Assembly (NCBI GenBank): GCA_036394315.1
Contig: DASWFI010000131.1
Span: 1-48,246, forward strand
Direction of reading: 5' to 3'
Origin: DASWFI01 sp036394315
GTDB taxonomy: Bacteria; Patescibacteriota; Doudnabacteria; UBA920; O2-02-FULL-48-8
DNA: 48,246 bases
Shown here: positions 1 to 7,906 of the stretch, in pieces
Numbering within the stretch: position 1 is the first letter of the stretch
Layout: every line of letters starts with the position of its first letter
Position numbers and translations under genes: made by a program
Notes under the pieces: generated by a model
The model's input: the letters and a program-made list of their open reading frames with translations, nothing else
Database searches by the model: none
What the model was told of the DNA's origin: nothing

Positions 1-663
1 GGGGATGGATGGACAAACATTGCCACCAAGGCTGCAGGCGCTACCACTCATACCGACAATACAGTTACTGGCGGAAGTTCTTATTACTATATCGTCGAGG
101 CTGTAGGAATCGGCGGCAGTACTGCTTCAAATTCATATGGATCGACTATAGCAATAATTTGCGCTGCCAACCTCTCCGGTTCCAGTAAAACTATCTCTCA
201 AGTACAAGGGGCCGCATATAGTAACAACACAGTGATTAAAGAGGGTGATCTGGTCACATTCCAGATTGGTATAACTAATACCGGTTCAAGCTCAGCCACA
301 ATCAATTATATTTGCGACACACCTTCCGCCAATTTTATTACGCTTCGTAATCTAAATGCTTCTGGCAGCGGAGTGAACGTTCGCGGTCGCGGCAATCTGC
401 CGCGGAATACAGGACGTTGTTCGGGCGCTAATACTTATGATTTGGATATATCCGGCGTTAAAACCACTGGCGGCAGCTGGACCGTTACTTTTGACTCGAA
501 TTTCCAAAGCTCGGGCGCCGGGAGATTGGAAGTATGTTCGAATACTGCAGTGATTTACTTCTCTGATGCTGAAGGGAACAAAACTCAAACGGTCCGATTC
601 CCTTCTAGATTATGCAGCAAGTCTAATATAGGCAATCCTAATTTTCAGGAAGTAGCGCCATAG
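1..663 (+). CDS. Surface protein, C-terminal part (FN3 and DUF11-like modules), 5' truncated
   Basis: The reading frame is open from base 1, so the gene starts left of the window and about 220 residues of its C terminus are visible. The first ~55 residues end in a fibronectin type III-like strand pattern (SYYYIVEAVGIGGSTAS). The rest has the 'KEGDLVTFQIGITNTG' pattern typical of DUF11-like beta-sandwich repeats of secreted proteins, with several cysteines that could form disulfides. A GTG at 232 could be mistaken for a start, but the continuous upstream frame argues against it. It lies 8 bases upstream of three prepilin-like genes, so it may be a pilus-associated adhesin or a surface protein assembled with them; that role is inference. 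Confidence 0.75.
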   Translation, partial: GDGWTNIATKAAGATTHTDNTVTGGSSYYYIVEAVGIGGSTASNSYGSTIAIICAANLSGSSKTISQVQGAAYSNNTVIKEGDLVTFQIGITNTGSSSATINYICDTPSANFITLRNLNASGSGVNVRGRGNLPRNTGRCSGANTYDLDISGVKTTGGSWTVTFDSNFQSSGAGRLEVCSNTAVIYFSDAEGNKTQTVRFPSRLCSKSNIGNPNFQEVAP

Positions 664-671
664 AATTTAGA

Positions 672-1508
672 ATGAATACAAAAAAAACAAATATGAGATA
701 TTCCAGCCTCGACTCGTTCGCCTCATATTCGCGAGAGCGAAGCGGACTGTCTGGGCGAGGACAAATTCCTGATTCCAATTCCGGTCAGTCTATTATTGAG
801 ACGCTTGCGGCGATTTTTATTTTAGTCACGACCCTGACTGTCGGCTTAGGATTAGCTGTCTCCGCCTTATCTAGTTCCCAACAAAGTCTAAATGAAATTG
901 TGGCAATAAACCTTGCCCGACAGGGGATCGAAGTGGTAAGAATGGCGCGTGATTCAAATTGGTTAGGACATGACGCCAAGGCGGATACTCGTTCAAATTA
1001 TCCAGGGAGATTGCAAAATTGTGCCGGCACTAATACGCTTTGTTATCCCACGACTTATCAGGCCGTGAGCGGTGATCCCAGTTTTGCTAATAGCTTTGAT
1101 TTAACTACACCTTCTTCCTCCCCTTGTTCCGAGTCCAGTACGAATTGTACTATCAATGGTAGAATTTCTCTTCTGCTATTAGCCGGCCAAAACGTTTGGC
1201 CAACGGCAGACATGTATGATATAGGTATGGATTCAAGTATATATAATCTTTTCTTGACTTCTAATGGACATTACTATCGCAACAGTGGTTTTTATCCTGT
1301 AAATTTTGCCCGCAAGTTGACATTGACCCGCATAGACACCCCACCATTCCTAAGTACCGATTCCAATTGGAAACTTAAAGTGAAAGTATTTGTTGTTTGG
1401 AAGGATAGACGATGTCCGGAAGTGGATGGTATAGACCCAGAAACACTCAATACTCCTTGCAAAGTGGTCCTAGAAGAGCAATTGACCAACTGGAAGGACT
1501 ACCAATGA
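672..1508 (+). CDS. Prepilin-like protein (type IV pilus minor pilin)
   Basis: This encodes a 278-residue protein with a class III signal peptide: a ~40-residue polar leader ends in Gly, followed by QSIIETLAAIFILVTTLTVG, with Glu at mature position 5 and a hydrophobic helix. The C-terminal ~200 residues form a Cys-containing globular domain (pairs at CAGTNTLC and CSESSTNC). Prepilin peptidase should cut after the Gly and the product should join a type IV pilus or pseudopilus. The leader is unusually long; ATG at 702 is an alternative start giving a shorter leader. The stop overlaps the next ATG (ATGA), so the three pilin genes are translationally coupled. It is PilV/GspI-like by position and fold, but the exact subunit cannot be assigned. 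Confidence 0.75.
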   Translation: MNTKKTNMRYSSLDSFASYSRERSGLSGRGQIPDSNSGQSIIETLAAIFILVTTLTVGLGLAVSALSSSQQSLNEIVAINLARQGIEVVRMARDSNWLGHDAKADTRSNYPGRLQNCAGTNTLCYPTTYQAVSGDPSFANSFDLTTPSSSPCSESSTNCTINGRISLLLLAGQNVWPTADMYDIGMDSSIYNLFLTSNGHYYRNSGFYPVNFARKLTLTRIDTPPFLSTDSNWKLKVKVFVVWKDRRCPEVDGIDPETLNTPCKVVLEEQLTNWKDYQ

Positions 1509-2092
1509 ACCAGAAAGGTTTTACCCTCGTTGAATCAATTGTAGCCACAGCTATTTTTGCTTTTGTAATAGTTTCAATTTTAGGCGTTTATATAGCTGTG
1601 TTAAATTTGGATACCCGCACTCGGGCATATCGGGCTGTTGCGGATAATTCGCGATTTATTATGGATTTTTTATCAAAAGAAGTACGTGAGGGCCACATTA
1701 ACTATACATCTTATCCCAGCGGTCTAGTAAGTAATACCACGTCCGATTTATACCTTATCAATCAAAATAATGAAGCTGAGCGTATATATTTATTCAATCA
1801 AACTCAGAATCAAATCGAGACAAATACTATTAATTGTCTAACTGATATTTGTAATTTGGTTTTATCAAAAGGGTCAGCCACCAGCAATCTCAATTCTTCG
1901 TCGGTCAAAGTGACCCGACTTTATTTTTACGCCACGCCCGACGGTGACCCGTTTACTGCTGCCAAAACGTACAACTTGCAACCAGGCGTAACCGTGATTT
2001 TGCAATTAACCTCGAATATTGCTAGCCGCGACAACGTAAAAATAGACTTAGAGAGTACTTTTTCGACGCTTTACTATCCTACAAGGCAATGA
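1505..2092 (+). CDS. Prepilin-like protein with N-terminal methylation motif
   Basis: The ATG at 1505 is chosen because it places a short leader (MNQKG) directly before the prepilin peptidase site and FTLVESIVATAIFAFVIVS, with Glu at mature position 5. The frame is open further upstream but that part lies inside the previous gene. The 195-residue product has one N-terminal hydrophobic helix and a beta-rich C-terminal domain resembling PilW/GspJ-class minor pilins. It overlaps the previous stop (ATGA at 1505-1508) and the next start (2089-2092), indicating one operon. It probably acts at the cell envelope as a minor subunit of a type IV pilus; the specific subunit is inferred from gene order only. 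Confidence 0.8.
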   Translation: MNQKGFTLVESIVATAIFAFVIVSILGVYIAVLNLDTRTRAYRAVADNSRFIMDFLSKEVREGHINYTSYPSGLVSNTTSDLYLINQNNEAERIYLFNQTQNQIETNTINCLTDICNLVLSKGSATSNLNSSSVKVTRLYFYATPDGDPFTAAKTYNLQPGVTVILQLTSNIASRDNVKIDLESTFSTLYYPTRQ

Positions 2093-2817
2093 ATATCCTA
2101 AAAAACAACTCGCAAGAGGGAGTGACCCTGCTATTGTCAATAATGATTATGTCCGGGTTAATTTTAATTGCATCAACAGTTTCTTTGTTGGCCATACAAC
2201 AAATTCGCGGTTCACGAGCCGGATTGGTATCTGAGCCGGCTTTTATCGCGGCTAAAACAGGAGCAGAAGAAGGGCTTTGGATCGCAAAAAGGAGTAATAT
2301 CTCCAACTTGCCGGATTGTCCCGCCTCTACTGCCAGGAGTGTTCCATCTAGCAATTCATTTATTAATTATTGTAAATCTTTCCGAGGAGGGACATATAAT
2401 ATTACATCCGGATCTCCCACGACAATTTTGCTTTATGATCCGAATGATCCCAATGGTGATACGGATTTATCCGGATTTCGTTATAATACCCTTACAGTAA
2501 GAACCACAGGCTCATTTGCCGTAAATGTAAACGTATCCAGAATCGATGGCACTTTTATTTCTGCTTTCCAAGTCACGCCCGGCAACTCTTCTGCAGTTAA
2601 CCTACCGCAAGCTAGCCCTGGAACAGAAGGGCGAATGCAAATCACGTTGGATGCCGTGAGTAATACCGCTGCATACGTTACCACTGACAAAGGATTGCCG
2701 ACTGTTTTGAACATTGCGTCCACAGCCTGCAGTACCAGGACAACCGTAGTCACCAACTGCAGTTCTACTGACGCGGAATTGTATACTAGAAAAATTGAAG
2801 TTCAAATGGGTAATTAA
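2089..2817 (+). CDS. PilX/GspK-like minor pilin lacking Glu5
   Basis: This encodes 242 residues starting MNILKNNSQEG followed by VTLLLSIMIMSGLILIAST, a prepilin-type leader and hydrophobic helix. Mature position 5 is Leu rather than the usual Glu. Loss of Glu5 is characteristic of GspK/PilX-type tip pseudopilins, which helps assign the role. A following EPAFIAAKTGAEEGLW segment is typical of PilX-like proteins. The C-terminal region is a beta-rich domain of unknown fold. The gene is the last of a coupled trio and is followed at once by an intrinsic terminator. With the two preceding pilins it could form the priming tip complex of a type IV pilus (inference). Confidence 0.7.
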   Translation: MNILKNNSQEGVTLLLSIMIMSGLILIASTVSLLAIQQIRGSRAGLVSEPAFIAAKTGAEEGLWIAKRSNISNLPDCPASTARSVPSSNSFINYCKSFRGGTYNITSGSPTTILLYDPNDPNGDTDLSGFRYNTLTVRTTGSFAVNVNVSRIDGTFISAFQVTPGNSSAVNLPQASPGTEGRMQITLDAVSNTAAYVTTDKGLPTVLNIASTACSTRTTVVTNCSSTDAELYTRKIEVQMGN

Positions 2818-2820
2818 AAA

Positions 2821-2850
2821 ACCGCCTAAAGTGTTAAAAAGGCGGTCTTT
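2821..2850. terminator. Bidirectional intrinsic terminator
   Basis: A 7-bp stem (ACCGCCT at 2821-2827 with AGGCGGT at 2840-2846) is followed by a T run on the plus strand and preceded by an A run. It ends the pilin operon and also sits at the end of the convergent minus-strand LysM gene. Confidence 0.85.
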
Positions 2851-2886
2851 TAATTATAAACCAAATATTTTTTAATTTTGGTTTTA

Positions 2887-3474
2887 CTAAGGAAGTTTGA
2901 TCACTTGCCCAGCCGTAATCAGATCGGATTTCTGTAAATTGGGATTAACTGCGATGATGTCATCTACCGTAATGTTGAATTGCTTGGCAATGTTTACCAG
3001 AGTCTCACCATTTTTTATGGTATAAATTTTATCCTGTACTTTACTGGTGGTGGCTTGGGGGATCTTCAAGCTCGTGCCCGCATGAAGCACATAAGGCTCC
3101 GGAAGGTTGTTAATGGAGGCGATGGAATCCCAGCGGACATTATATTTTTGGCTGATGTTAAACAAAGTATCACCATTTTTCACCGTATATTCCGTAAATT
3201 GTGACTCCACGGGTACTGTGGGGATAGAAGAAGTGGTGACGCCCAAGACCTGCTTTTCCTGACTGCCAGCGGGCATGACCGATTGTGTAATTGGTGTTGT
3301 TGTTTTATGATTAGCTAAGGAAGTCAGATCTTTTTTAGGCCAGAGGTTATAGAACAATCCGGCTGAGCCCAGTAAAAAAAATACCCCAGCCGCTGTAAAT
3401 CGTAGGTCCCGCCTAGAATGCGGGGTGATTTGAGCGCGAAGCTCGGGTGATAAATGAGGTTTTATATACTTCAT
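2887..3474 (-). CDS. Membrane-anchored protein with two LysM domains
   Basis: This encodes 195 residues. Residues ~27-46 form one hydrophobic segment (FTAAGVFFLLGSAGLFYNLW) after a basic N terminus, giving an N-in anchor. Two LysM motifs follow: ~96-140 (YTVKNGDTLFNISQKYNV) and ~150-195 (YTIKNGETLVNIAKQFNI). LysM domains bind the N-acetylglucosamine backbone of peptidoglycan, so the protein probably sits at the cell surface and touches the wall. No catalytic domain is present, which suggests a structural or tethering role. It is transcribed divergently from ligA, whose start lies 66 bases away. Confidence 0.8.
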   Translation of the reverse strand: MKYIKPHLSPELRAQITPHSRRDLRFTAAGVFFLLGSAGLFYNLWPKKDLTSLANHKTTTPITQSVMPAGSQEKQVLGVTTSSIPTVPVESQFTEYTVKNGDTLFNISQKYNVRWDSIASINNLPEPYVLHAGTSLKIPQATTSKVQDKIYTIKNGETLVNIAKQFNITVDDIIAVNPNLQKSDLITAGQVIKLP

Positions 3475-3539
3475 TCTATTGGTCTCTCGTTTTTGTATTT
3501 TTAGGGAAGATTCTTAACTCAATTTTACGATACTATAAT

Positions 3540-5543
3540 ATGCCTGTCAAAAACTTATCAAACCCCCAAGCCCAGCAGAGGATAGAGAAGCTCTCTAAGC
3601 AGATAAATGAGCTTAGATACCGTTATCACGTGCTTGATGACCCTAGTATAACTGATGAAATATATGATTCGCTGACCCAAGAACTTCTGGCCTTGGAGAA
3701 GCATTATCCACAGTTCAAATTGAAAAATTCGCCGACTGACCGAGTCGGTGGCGTGGCTTTGGATAAATTTGAGAAAATCACACATCAGAAACGAATGCTG
3801 TCGCTTACCGACGCATTCAATGAGCAGGATCTGAAGGATTGGGAAGCACGCTTAAAAAAAATTTTACCGGATCAATCCTGGGATTACTTCATAGAGCTGA
3901 AATTCGACGGTTTGGCCATAAGCCTCCGCTATGAATCGGGTGAATTAGAGATGGCTGCGACTCGGGGAGATGGCTTTGTCGGGGAAAATGTCACCAATAA
4001 TATCCGCACCATCCAATCCATTCCTCTGGAATTGCCGGAAAAGAAAGATCTGGAAGTCCGAGGCGAAATTATAATGACCAAAGCAACCTGGAAAGAATTG
4101 AACCAGCAACAGGAAGCGGAAGGCAAGCCTTTGTATGCGAACACCCGCAATGCCGCGGCTGGCTCCATCCGACAGCTGGATCCGAAAATTTCAGCGATCC
4201 GCAAGCTTCAGTACTATGCTTACGATATAGTGACTGATCTGGGTCTGAAAACTCACGAACAAGTCCACGACAAACTGAAAGATTTAGGATTTAGAGCAAC
4301 TAAATACCAGAAGAGTGTTGCAACTTTGGACGACGTGTTTAAATTTTATAAAGAGATTGGGAAAATTCGTGATAATCTGCCGTTCGGAATTGATGGAATC
4401 GTCATCTCCGTAAACAACCTGGAAATATTTAAGCGGTTGGGGGTAATCGGCAAAGCGCCGCGCGGGATGATTGCGTATAAGTTTGCGCCCGAACAAGTCA
4501 CTACAGTAGTGGAAAACATCGGGATCAATGTCGGCCGGACCGGGAAGTTGACTCCCGTGGCTTTTTTGCGGCCAGTGTTTGTCGGCGGCACCACCGTTTC
4601 CAGAGCCACGCTGCATAATGAAGACGAGATCCGGCGCAAAGATATCCGCATCGGGGACACAGTGGTGATTCAAAGAGCCGGGGATGTCATCCCGGAAGTG
4701 GTCGAGGTTTTGCCAAAACTCCGTTCTGGCAAGGAAAAGAAGTTTGTGATGCCGAAACTTTGCCCTGTATGCAAAGAGCCGGCAGCGCGGCGGTTTATAG
4801 GCGAGAAAGAGGAAAGCGCTGATTATTTTTGCATAAATCCGGATTGCCCCACTAAAAACATCAGAGCCATGGAGCATTTTGTTTCGGCTTTTGATATATA
4901 TACCGTGGGTCCTAAGATTTTGAAACGGTTTAAAGACGAAGGTATTATTTCCGATGTCGTGGATTTATTTTATCTAAAAAAAGAAGATATCCAGTCCCTG
5001 GAGCGCTTCGGCGAGAAGAGTGCCGAGAATATAGTTAATTCGATTCAGGCCCATAAGAAAATTACTTTGCCGAAATTTATTTATGCTCTAGGTATTCCTC
5101 ATGTCGGTGAAGAAACAGCTTTTGATCTCGGTCAGCGTTTCGGCTCGATTGAAAAACTCATGTCCGCATCCAGGGAAGAAATCAACGTCATTCCCAATAT
5201 CGGTGAAGTCGTCGCTCGGTCCGTTCATGGTTGGTTTTCGAAAAAGGCCAATAAAGATTTGGTAAAAAATCTGATCAAGGTCGGCATTAAAATCGAGAAT
5301 GTGAAAATCAAAGCCACGCCGCTGTCCGGCAAAAGTATCGTCGTCACAGGGACCCTGGAAACCCTCAGTCGCGAGGAAGCCAAAGAAGTTGTGCGGCAAG
5401 CGGGTGGCGATTGGTCAGGTTCCATTTCAAAAAACACGGACTATGTCGTGGTGGGCGATAATCCGGGATCCAAAGCCGACAAAGCCGAAAAATTGGGTGT
5501 GAAAATAATTAATGAAAAAGAATTTTTGAAACTAGTGCGTTGA
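3540..5543 (+). CDS. ligA: NAD-dependent DNA ligase LigA
   Basis: LigA seals nicks in DNA using NAD+, acting in Okazaki fragment joining and repair. The 667-residue protein is normal length. It shows the adenylation motif ELKFDG with the catalytic Lys at ~121, the LEVRGEI motif, an OB-fold region, a four-Cys zinc finger (CPVC...C....C) near 405-430, helix-hairpin-helix repeats, and a C-terminal BRCT domain (LSGKSIVVTGTLE onward). ATG 3540 is chosen because it gives the family-typical start MPVKNLSNPQ; the frame is open further upstream but that part resembles nothing. A TATAAT sits only one base before this ATG, so the transcript that uses it cannot be straightforward. The stop codon overlaps the promoter of the next gene. 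Confidence 0.97.
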   Translation: MPVKNLSNPQAQQRIEKLSKQINELRYRYHVLDDPSITDEIYDSLTQELLALEKHYPQFKLKNSPTDRVGGVALDKFEKITHQKRMLSLTDAFNEQDLKDWEARLKKILPDQSWDYFIELKFDGLAISLRYESGELEMAATRGDGFVGENVTNNIRTIQSIPLELPEKKDLEVRGEIIMTKATWKELNQQQEAEGKPLYANTRNAAAGSIRQLDPKISAIRKLQYYAYDIVTDLGLKTHEQVHDKLKDLGFRATKYQKSVATLDDVFKFYKEIGKIRDNLPFGIDGIVISVNNLEIFKRLGVIGKAPRGMIAYKFAPEQVTTVVENIGINVGRTGKLTPVAFLRPVFVGGTTVSRATLHNEDEIRRKDIRIGDTVVIQRAGDVIPEVVEVLPKLRSGKEKKFVMPKLCPVCKEPAARRFIGEKEESADYFCINPDCPTKNIRAMEHFVSAFDIYTVGPKILKRFKDEGIISDVVDLFYLKKEDIQSLERFGEKSAENIVNSIQAHKKITLPKFIYALGIPHVGEETAFDLGQRFGSIEKLMSASREEINVIPNIGEVVARSVHGWFSKKANKDLVKNLIKVGIKIENVKIKATPLSGKSIVVTGTLETLSREEAKEVVRQAGGDWSGSISKNTDYVVVGDNPGSKADKAEKLGVKIINEKEFLKLVR

Positions 5544-5568
5544 CAATCTTACCCATCTGGAATATGAT
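5540..5568 (+). promoter_or_regulatory. Sigma-70-type promoter, TTGACA-17-TATGAT
   Basis: The -35 TTGACA at 5540-5545 overlaps the ligA stop codon, and the -10 TATGAT is at 5563-5568 with a 17-base spacer. It should start transcription near 5575, leaving a leader of ~15 bases before the Shine-Dalgarno sequence of the gene at 5591. Confidence 0.8.
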
Positions 5569-5590
5569 AATGTTCCTAATGGAGGAACTT

Positions 5591-6229
5591 ATGCCGTCTT
5601 TTGCGATTTTTTACCGATCGGAGCAGGAACTGAAGATTGAATGGAAAACGGGAAGAGCCATCAATGAGGTGCGCCGTTATGCCATAAATGCCTATGGCCC
5701 GGACCTGGTTGATGTATCCGGTTTCACCCCACCTCAGGTCGCGGTGATATTGTGCTGTTCGGTCGAAGAAGTCTACCGGCTCATGGATGAAAGGAAGCTC
5801 AAGTGGTCTTCCGACCCAGACACCCATCGCGCTCAGATCTTTTTAGAACCTCGCCAACTCCTACAGATGCCTGTACCGAAAGTTCGGCCCCCGCGGGCGA
5901 AGGTCAAATCGGTCAAGCGGCCAAAACCAGCACCGCCGCCCGAGCCTGCAGCAGTAGAACCGACCGTTTCGCCATCAGAAGAACAGTCTGTTGTTTTGCC
6001 GCCGGTATCCGCAGAGGCGAATGGAAATGGTCTATCCAAACCAAAGCCAACAGCAGACCGACTGCTTTTTCCGACCCAGGCAGCAGGTGTTATGGGCATC
6101 CCGCTTGAGCGGGTGTTGAACCTGATTCGGACCGGCCGGTTACGAGCGGAGGGCAACAGGCTCAGGCAAAGTGCCGTCGTGAGGTATCGCGAACAATACC
6201 TCTCGCAGCCAAGCGCTGGTACCAACTAG
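5591..6229 (+). CDS. Double helix-turn-helix protein with Pro-rich linker
   Basis: ATG 5591 is chosen because GGAGG sits 5 bases upstream; longer versions run into the promoter. The 212-residue product has two excisionase/MerR-like helix-turn-helix units. One is at ~38-70 (FTPPQVAVILCCSVEEVYRL) and one at ~157-195 (LLFPTQAAGVMGIPLERVL). They are joined by a basic then Pro/Glu-rich linker (~95-150). Two short DNA-reading units on a flexible linker fit a sequence-specific binding protein, possibly a regulator or nucleoid factor. Base composition is richer in GC than ligA, and the gene has its own strong promoter and terminator, so it is a self-contained cassette with pyrB next door. No specific function can be assigned. 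Confidence 0.7.
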   Translation: MPSFAIFYRSEQELKIEWKTGRAINEVRRYAINAYGPDLVDVSGFTPPQVAVILCCSVEEVYRLMDERKLKWSSDPDTHRAQIFLEPRQLLQMPVPKVRPPRAKVKSVKRPKPAPPPEPAAVEPTVSPSEEQSVVLPPVSAEANGNGLSKPKPTADRLLFPTQAAGVMGIPLERVLNLIRTGRLRAEGNRLRQSAVVRYREQYLSQPSAGTN

Positions 6230-6246
6230 GTATCCGGCGTTTTTTA
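6213..6246 (+). terminator. Intrinsic terminator overlapping the stop codon
   Basis: A GC-rich stem formed by the last codons of the gene (CGCTGG and TACC) pairs with GGTA and CCGGCG after the stop, with a short loop. It is followed by a run of six T. The stem includes coding sequence. Confidence 0.75.
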
Positions 6247-6247
6247 T

Positions 6248-6275
6248 TTGCATGAATTATTATTGTTGTTATAAT
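6248..6275 (+). promoter_or_regulatory. pyrB promoter, TTGCAT-16-TATAAT
   Basis: The -35 TTGCAT is at 6248-6253 and the -10 TATAAT at 6270-6275 with a 16-base spacer. Transcription should start near 6282, producing a ~155-base leader before pyrB. Confidence 0.75.
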
Positions 6276-6281
6276 TTGTGA

Positions 6282-6436
6282 ATGTGTTTTGGCGCATCGA
6301 AGGTGTTGTATAACCACAGCGCCTTTTCTTTTTGCCCAGCATCTCTCTTGCAATAGTCCATTTTTTTATATATGCTTTTGATAATTTGGGCGCTGACGCT
6401 CAAATTATCTCCCAATTCGGGAGGAGGATTATTAGT
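6282..6436 (+). promoter_or_regulatory. Structured pyrB leader: terminator-like hairpin plus SD-masking stems
   Basis: Three hairpins are visible. GGCGC (6291-6295) pairs with GCGCC (6319-6323), followed by a T-rich tract, which looks like an intrinsic terminator. A 12-bp stem with a 4-base loop (6381-6392 with 6397-6408) follows. CTCCC (6409-6413) pairs with GGGAG (6419-6423), which overlaps the Shine-Dalgarno GAGGAGG at 6421-6427. Attenuation and hairpin-based control are common in pyr genes of other bacteria; here no PyrR-binding motif was recognised, so the signal sensed is unknown. Confidence 0.6.
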
Positions 6437-7642
6437 ATGTATTTGCTTGCCACAGCCAGTTTTTACGAGCGTGACAATCGCCTGGTTCGTGAAGAGCTGC
6501 TGCCGAACGGTTCATACGGCTACAAAGAATACGTTTCGGGTCGCTGGGTCCCATATACTGACGGTGTCACCGTGGTTCACGTGGGAGATCGCCTCGACGA
6601 CGCGGCAGCCATATCCTGGGTCAAGCAGTACTGGCAGCAATTGGGCCAGGTGCTGACTGATGAAGAGGTATTGATCCAGATTCAACCGGTGTCGAAACAA
6701 CCTCGTCATATCCTGCGTGCTCAGCAGTTCGATCGGCAGTTTCTGGAGCAGACGCTGTTTCCGGAAGCTTATCGCATCCATCGAATGCTGAACAGCGCCG
6801 AAGGTAGGGAGCAGCTTCGACAAGAGCTGCGTCATCGCACGATCGTCACGCTTTTCTACGAACCTTCAACTCGCACTCGTCTCTCGTTTGAGCTCGCGGC
6901 TGTTCATCTCGGCATGCATGTCATCACCACCGAGAACGCCAAGGAGTTCGGTTCCGCAATCAAAGGCGAGACGGAGGAAGACACGATCCGGGTCATTTCG
7001 TCCTATCGTCCTGATGTGGTCGTGATTCGTCACTCCGACGACCGCTTCGTAGAGAAGATAGCGAAATACAGTGCTGTGCCGCTCATCAACGGTGGCGAAG
7101 GTACGACGCAGCATCCAACGCAAGCCTTACTGGATCTGTATACCATCCACTCGGAGAAACGTAAGATCGATGGACTGACAGTGGTCCTTGGTGGTGACCT
7201 CAAGTTTGGCCGCACAGTGCGCTCACTGGCGTACCTGCTGTCAAAGTTCCAGGATGTGAAGTTGATCTTCGTCTCGCATGAAAGCTTTCGAATTCCTGAC
7301 GGCATCAAAGATCATCTTCGCGAGCGGAAAATCGCGTTCCGAGAAACCGATTCCGTATCAAGCGCGCTGCGAGAAGCCGACGTCGTCTACTGGACTCGGG
7401 TGCAGAAAGAACGCATGGACGAGTCGCTGAGAGAACAAGCTGACCGTATACAAGCTCAGTTCACAATCGGGCCGCTGCATCTATACGAGATGAAGCACGA
7501 TGCGATCCTGATGCATCCGTTACCGCGAGTAGGTGAGATACGGCAAGCCGTCGACCACGATCCGCGAGCAGCCTACTTCCGCCAAGCAGAGAACGGGTTG
7601 TTCGTCAGGGGAGCTCTGCTCAAGCACGTACTACTCGAATAA
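6437..7642 (+). CDS. pyrB: Aspartate carbamoyltransferase with N-terminal extension
   Basis: PyrB condenses carbamoyl phosphate and aspartate in pyrimidine synthesis. From ~90 onward the protein follows the catalytic chain closely: FYEPSTRTRLSFE (phosphate loop, residues ~140-152), GGEGTTQHPTQALLDLYTI, GDLKFGRTVRSL, TRVQKERMD and LMHPLPRVGEI. The 401-residue length exceeds the usual ~305-310 because of an ~88-residue N-terminal extension with no recognised domain. ATG 6437 is chosen for the strong GAGGAGG 9 bases upstream. Base composition is richer in GC than ligA. No pyrI or other pyr gene adjoins it, so it is a stand-alone unit with its own promoter and terminator. Identity is certain; the role of the extension is unknown. 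Confidence 0.95.
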   Translation: MYLLATASFYERDNRLVREELLPNGSYGYKEYVSGRWVPYTDGVTVVHVGDRLDDAAAISWVKQYWQQLGQVLTDEEVLIQIQPVSKQPRHILRAQQFDRQFLEQTLFPEAYRIHRMLNSAEGREQLRQELRHRTIVTLFYEPSTRTRLSFELAAVHLGMHVITTENAKEFGSAIKGETEEDTIRVISSYRPDVVVIRHSDDRFVEKIAKYSAVPLINGGEGTTQHPTQALLDLYTIHSEKRKIDGLTVVLGGDLKFGRTVRSLAYLLSKFQDVKLIFVSHESFRIPDGIKDHLRERKIAFRETDSVSSALREADVVYWTRVQKERMDESLREQADRIQAQFTIGPLHLYEMKHDAILMHPLPRVGEIRQAVDHDPRAAYFRQAENGLFVRGALLKHVLLE

Positions 7643-7644
7643 GC

Positions 7645-7677
7645 AGCGGCGTAACACAAGTTACGACCGCCTTTTCT
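7645..7677 (+). terminator. pyrB intrinsic terminator
   Basis: GCGG-CGTAAC pairs with GTTACG-ACCGC around an ACAA loop with a single bulge, followed by TTTTCTTTT. It separates pyrB from the rRNA promoter. Confidence 0.8.
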
Positions 7678-7725
7678 TTTGTAGTAGTCCACATTTTGTC
7701 CCCAAAACCTGTCCAAATGCAGGGG

Positions 7726-7754
7726 TTGACAGGGGTAAGAAAAAAAGTTATAAT
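7726..7754 (+). promoter_or_regulatory. rRNA operon promoter, TTGACA-17-TATAAT
   Basis: A perfect consensus promoter: -35 TTGACA at 7726-7731, -10 TATAAT at 7749-7754, 17-base spacer. It precedes the 23S gene by ~490 bases with no other gene between, so it is the obvious rRNA promoter. Confidence 0.88.
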
Positions 7755-7805
7755 TGGAGCAAGTTTGAAAAAACAAACATTTTATTGATTAAAAAAGTAT
7801 AAACT

Positions 7806-7856
7806 ATGGTTAACTCAGGACATTACGTGATAAAAAAAGGCGGTTCCATGAACTAG
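7806..7856 (+). CDS. Possible 16-codon leader peptide
   Basis: A short frame (MVNSGHYVIKKGGSMN) begins with ATG at 7806 and ends at TAG. It lies between the rRNA promoter and the terminator-like hairpin and runs through the first GGCGG segment (7840-7844), so a ribosome on it could change the fold of the leader. There is no clear Shine-Dalgarno sequence. It is offered only as a candidate because of its position. Confidence 0.25.
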   Translation: MVNSGHYVIKKGGSMN

Positions 7857-7906
7857 CACGCGTTTTCGTGTGTTAAGCTCAGAGCCCGCCAAAAGGCGGT
7901 TTTTTA
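7840..7906 (+). promoter_or_regulatory. Attenuator-like switch in the rRNA leader
   Basis: CCGCC at 7886-7890 can pair with GGCGG at 7895-7899 to make a hairpin followed by six T (terminator). It can instead pair with an upstream GGCGG at 7840-7844 (antiterminator), enclosing a CACGCG-TTTT-CGTGTG hairpin. The two pairings exclude each other. Confidence 0.6.

Noticed and set aside
3533..3538. TATAAT immediately before ligA
   Set aside because: It would put the start of transcription inside the gene; no matching -35. Noted but not called as the ligA promoter.
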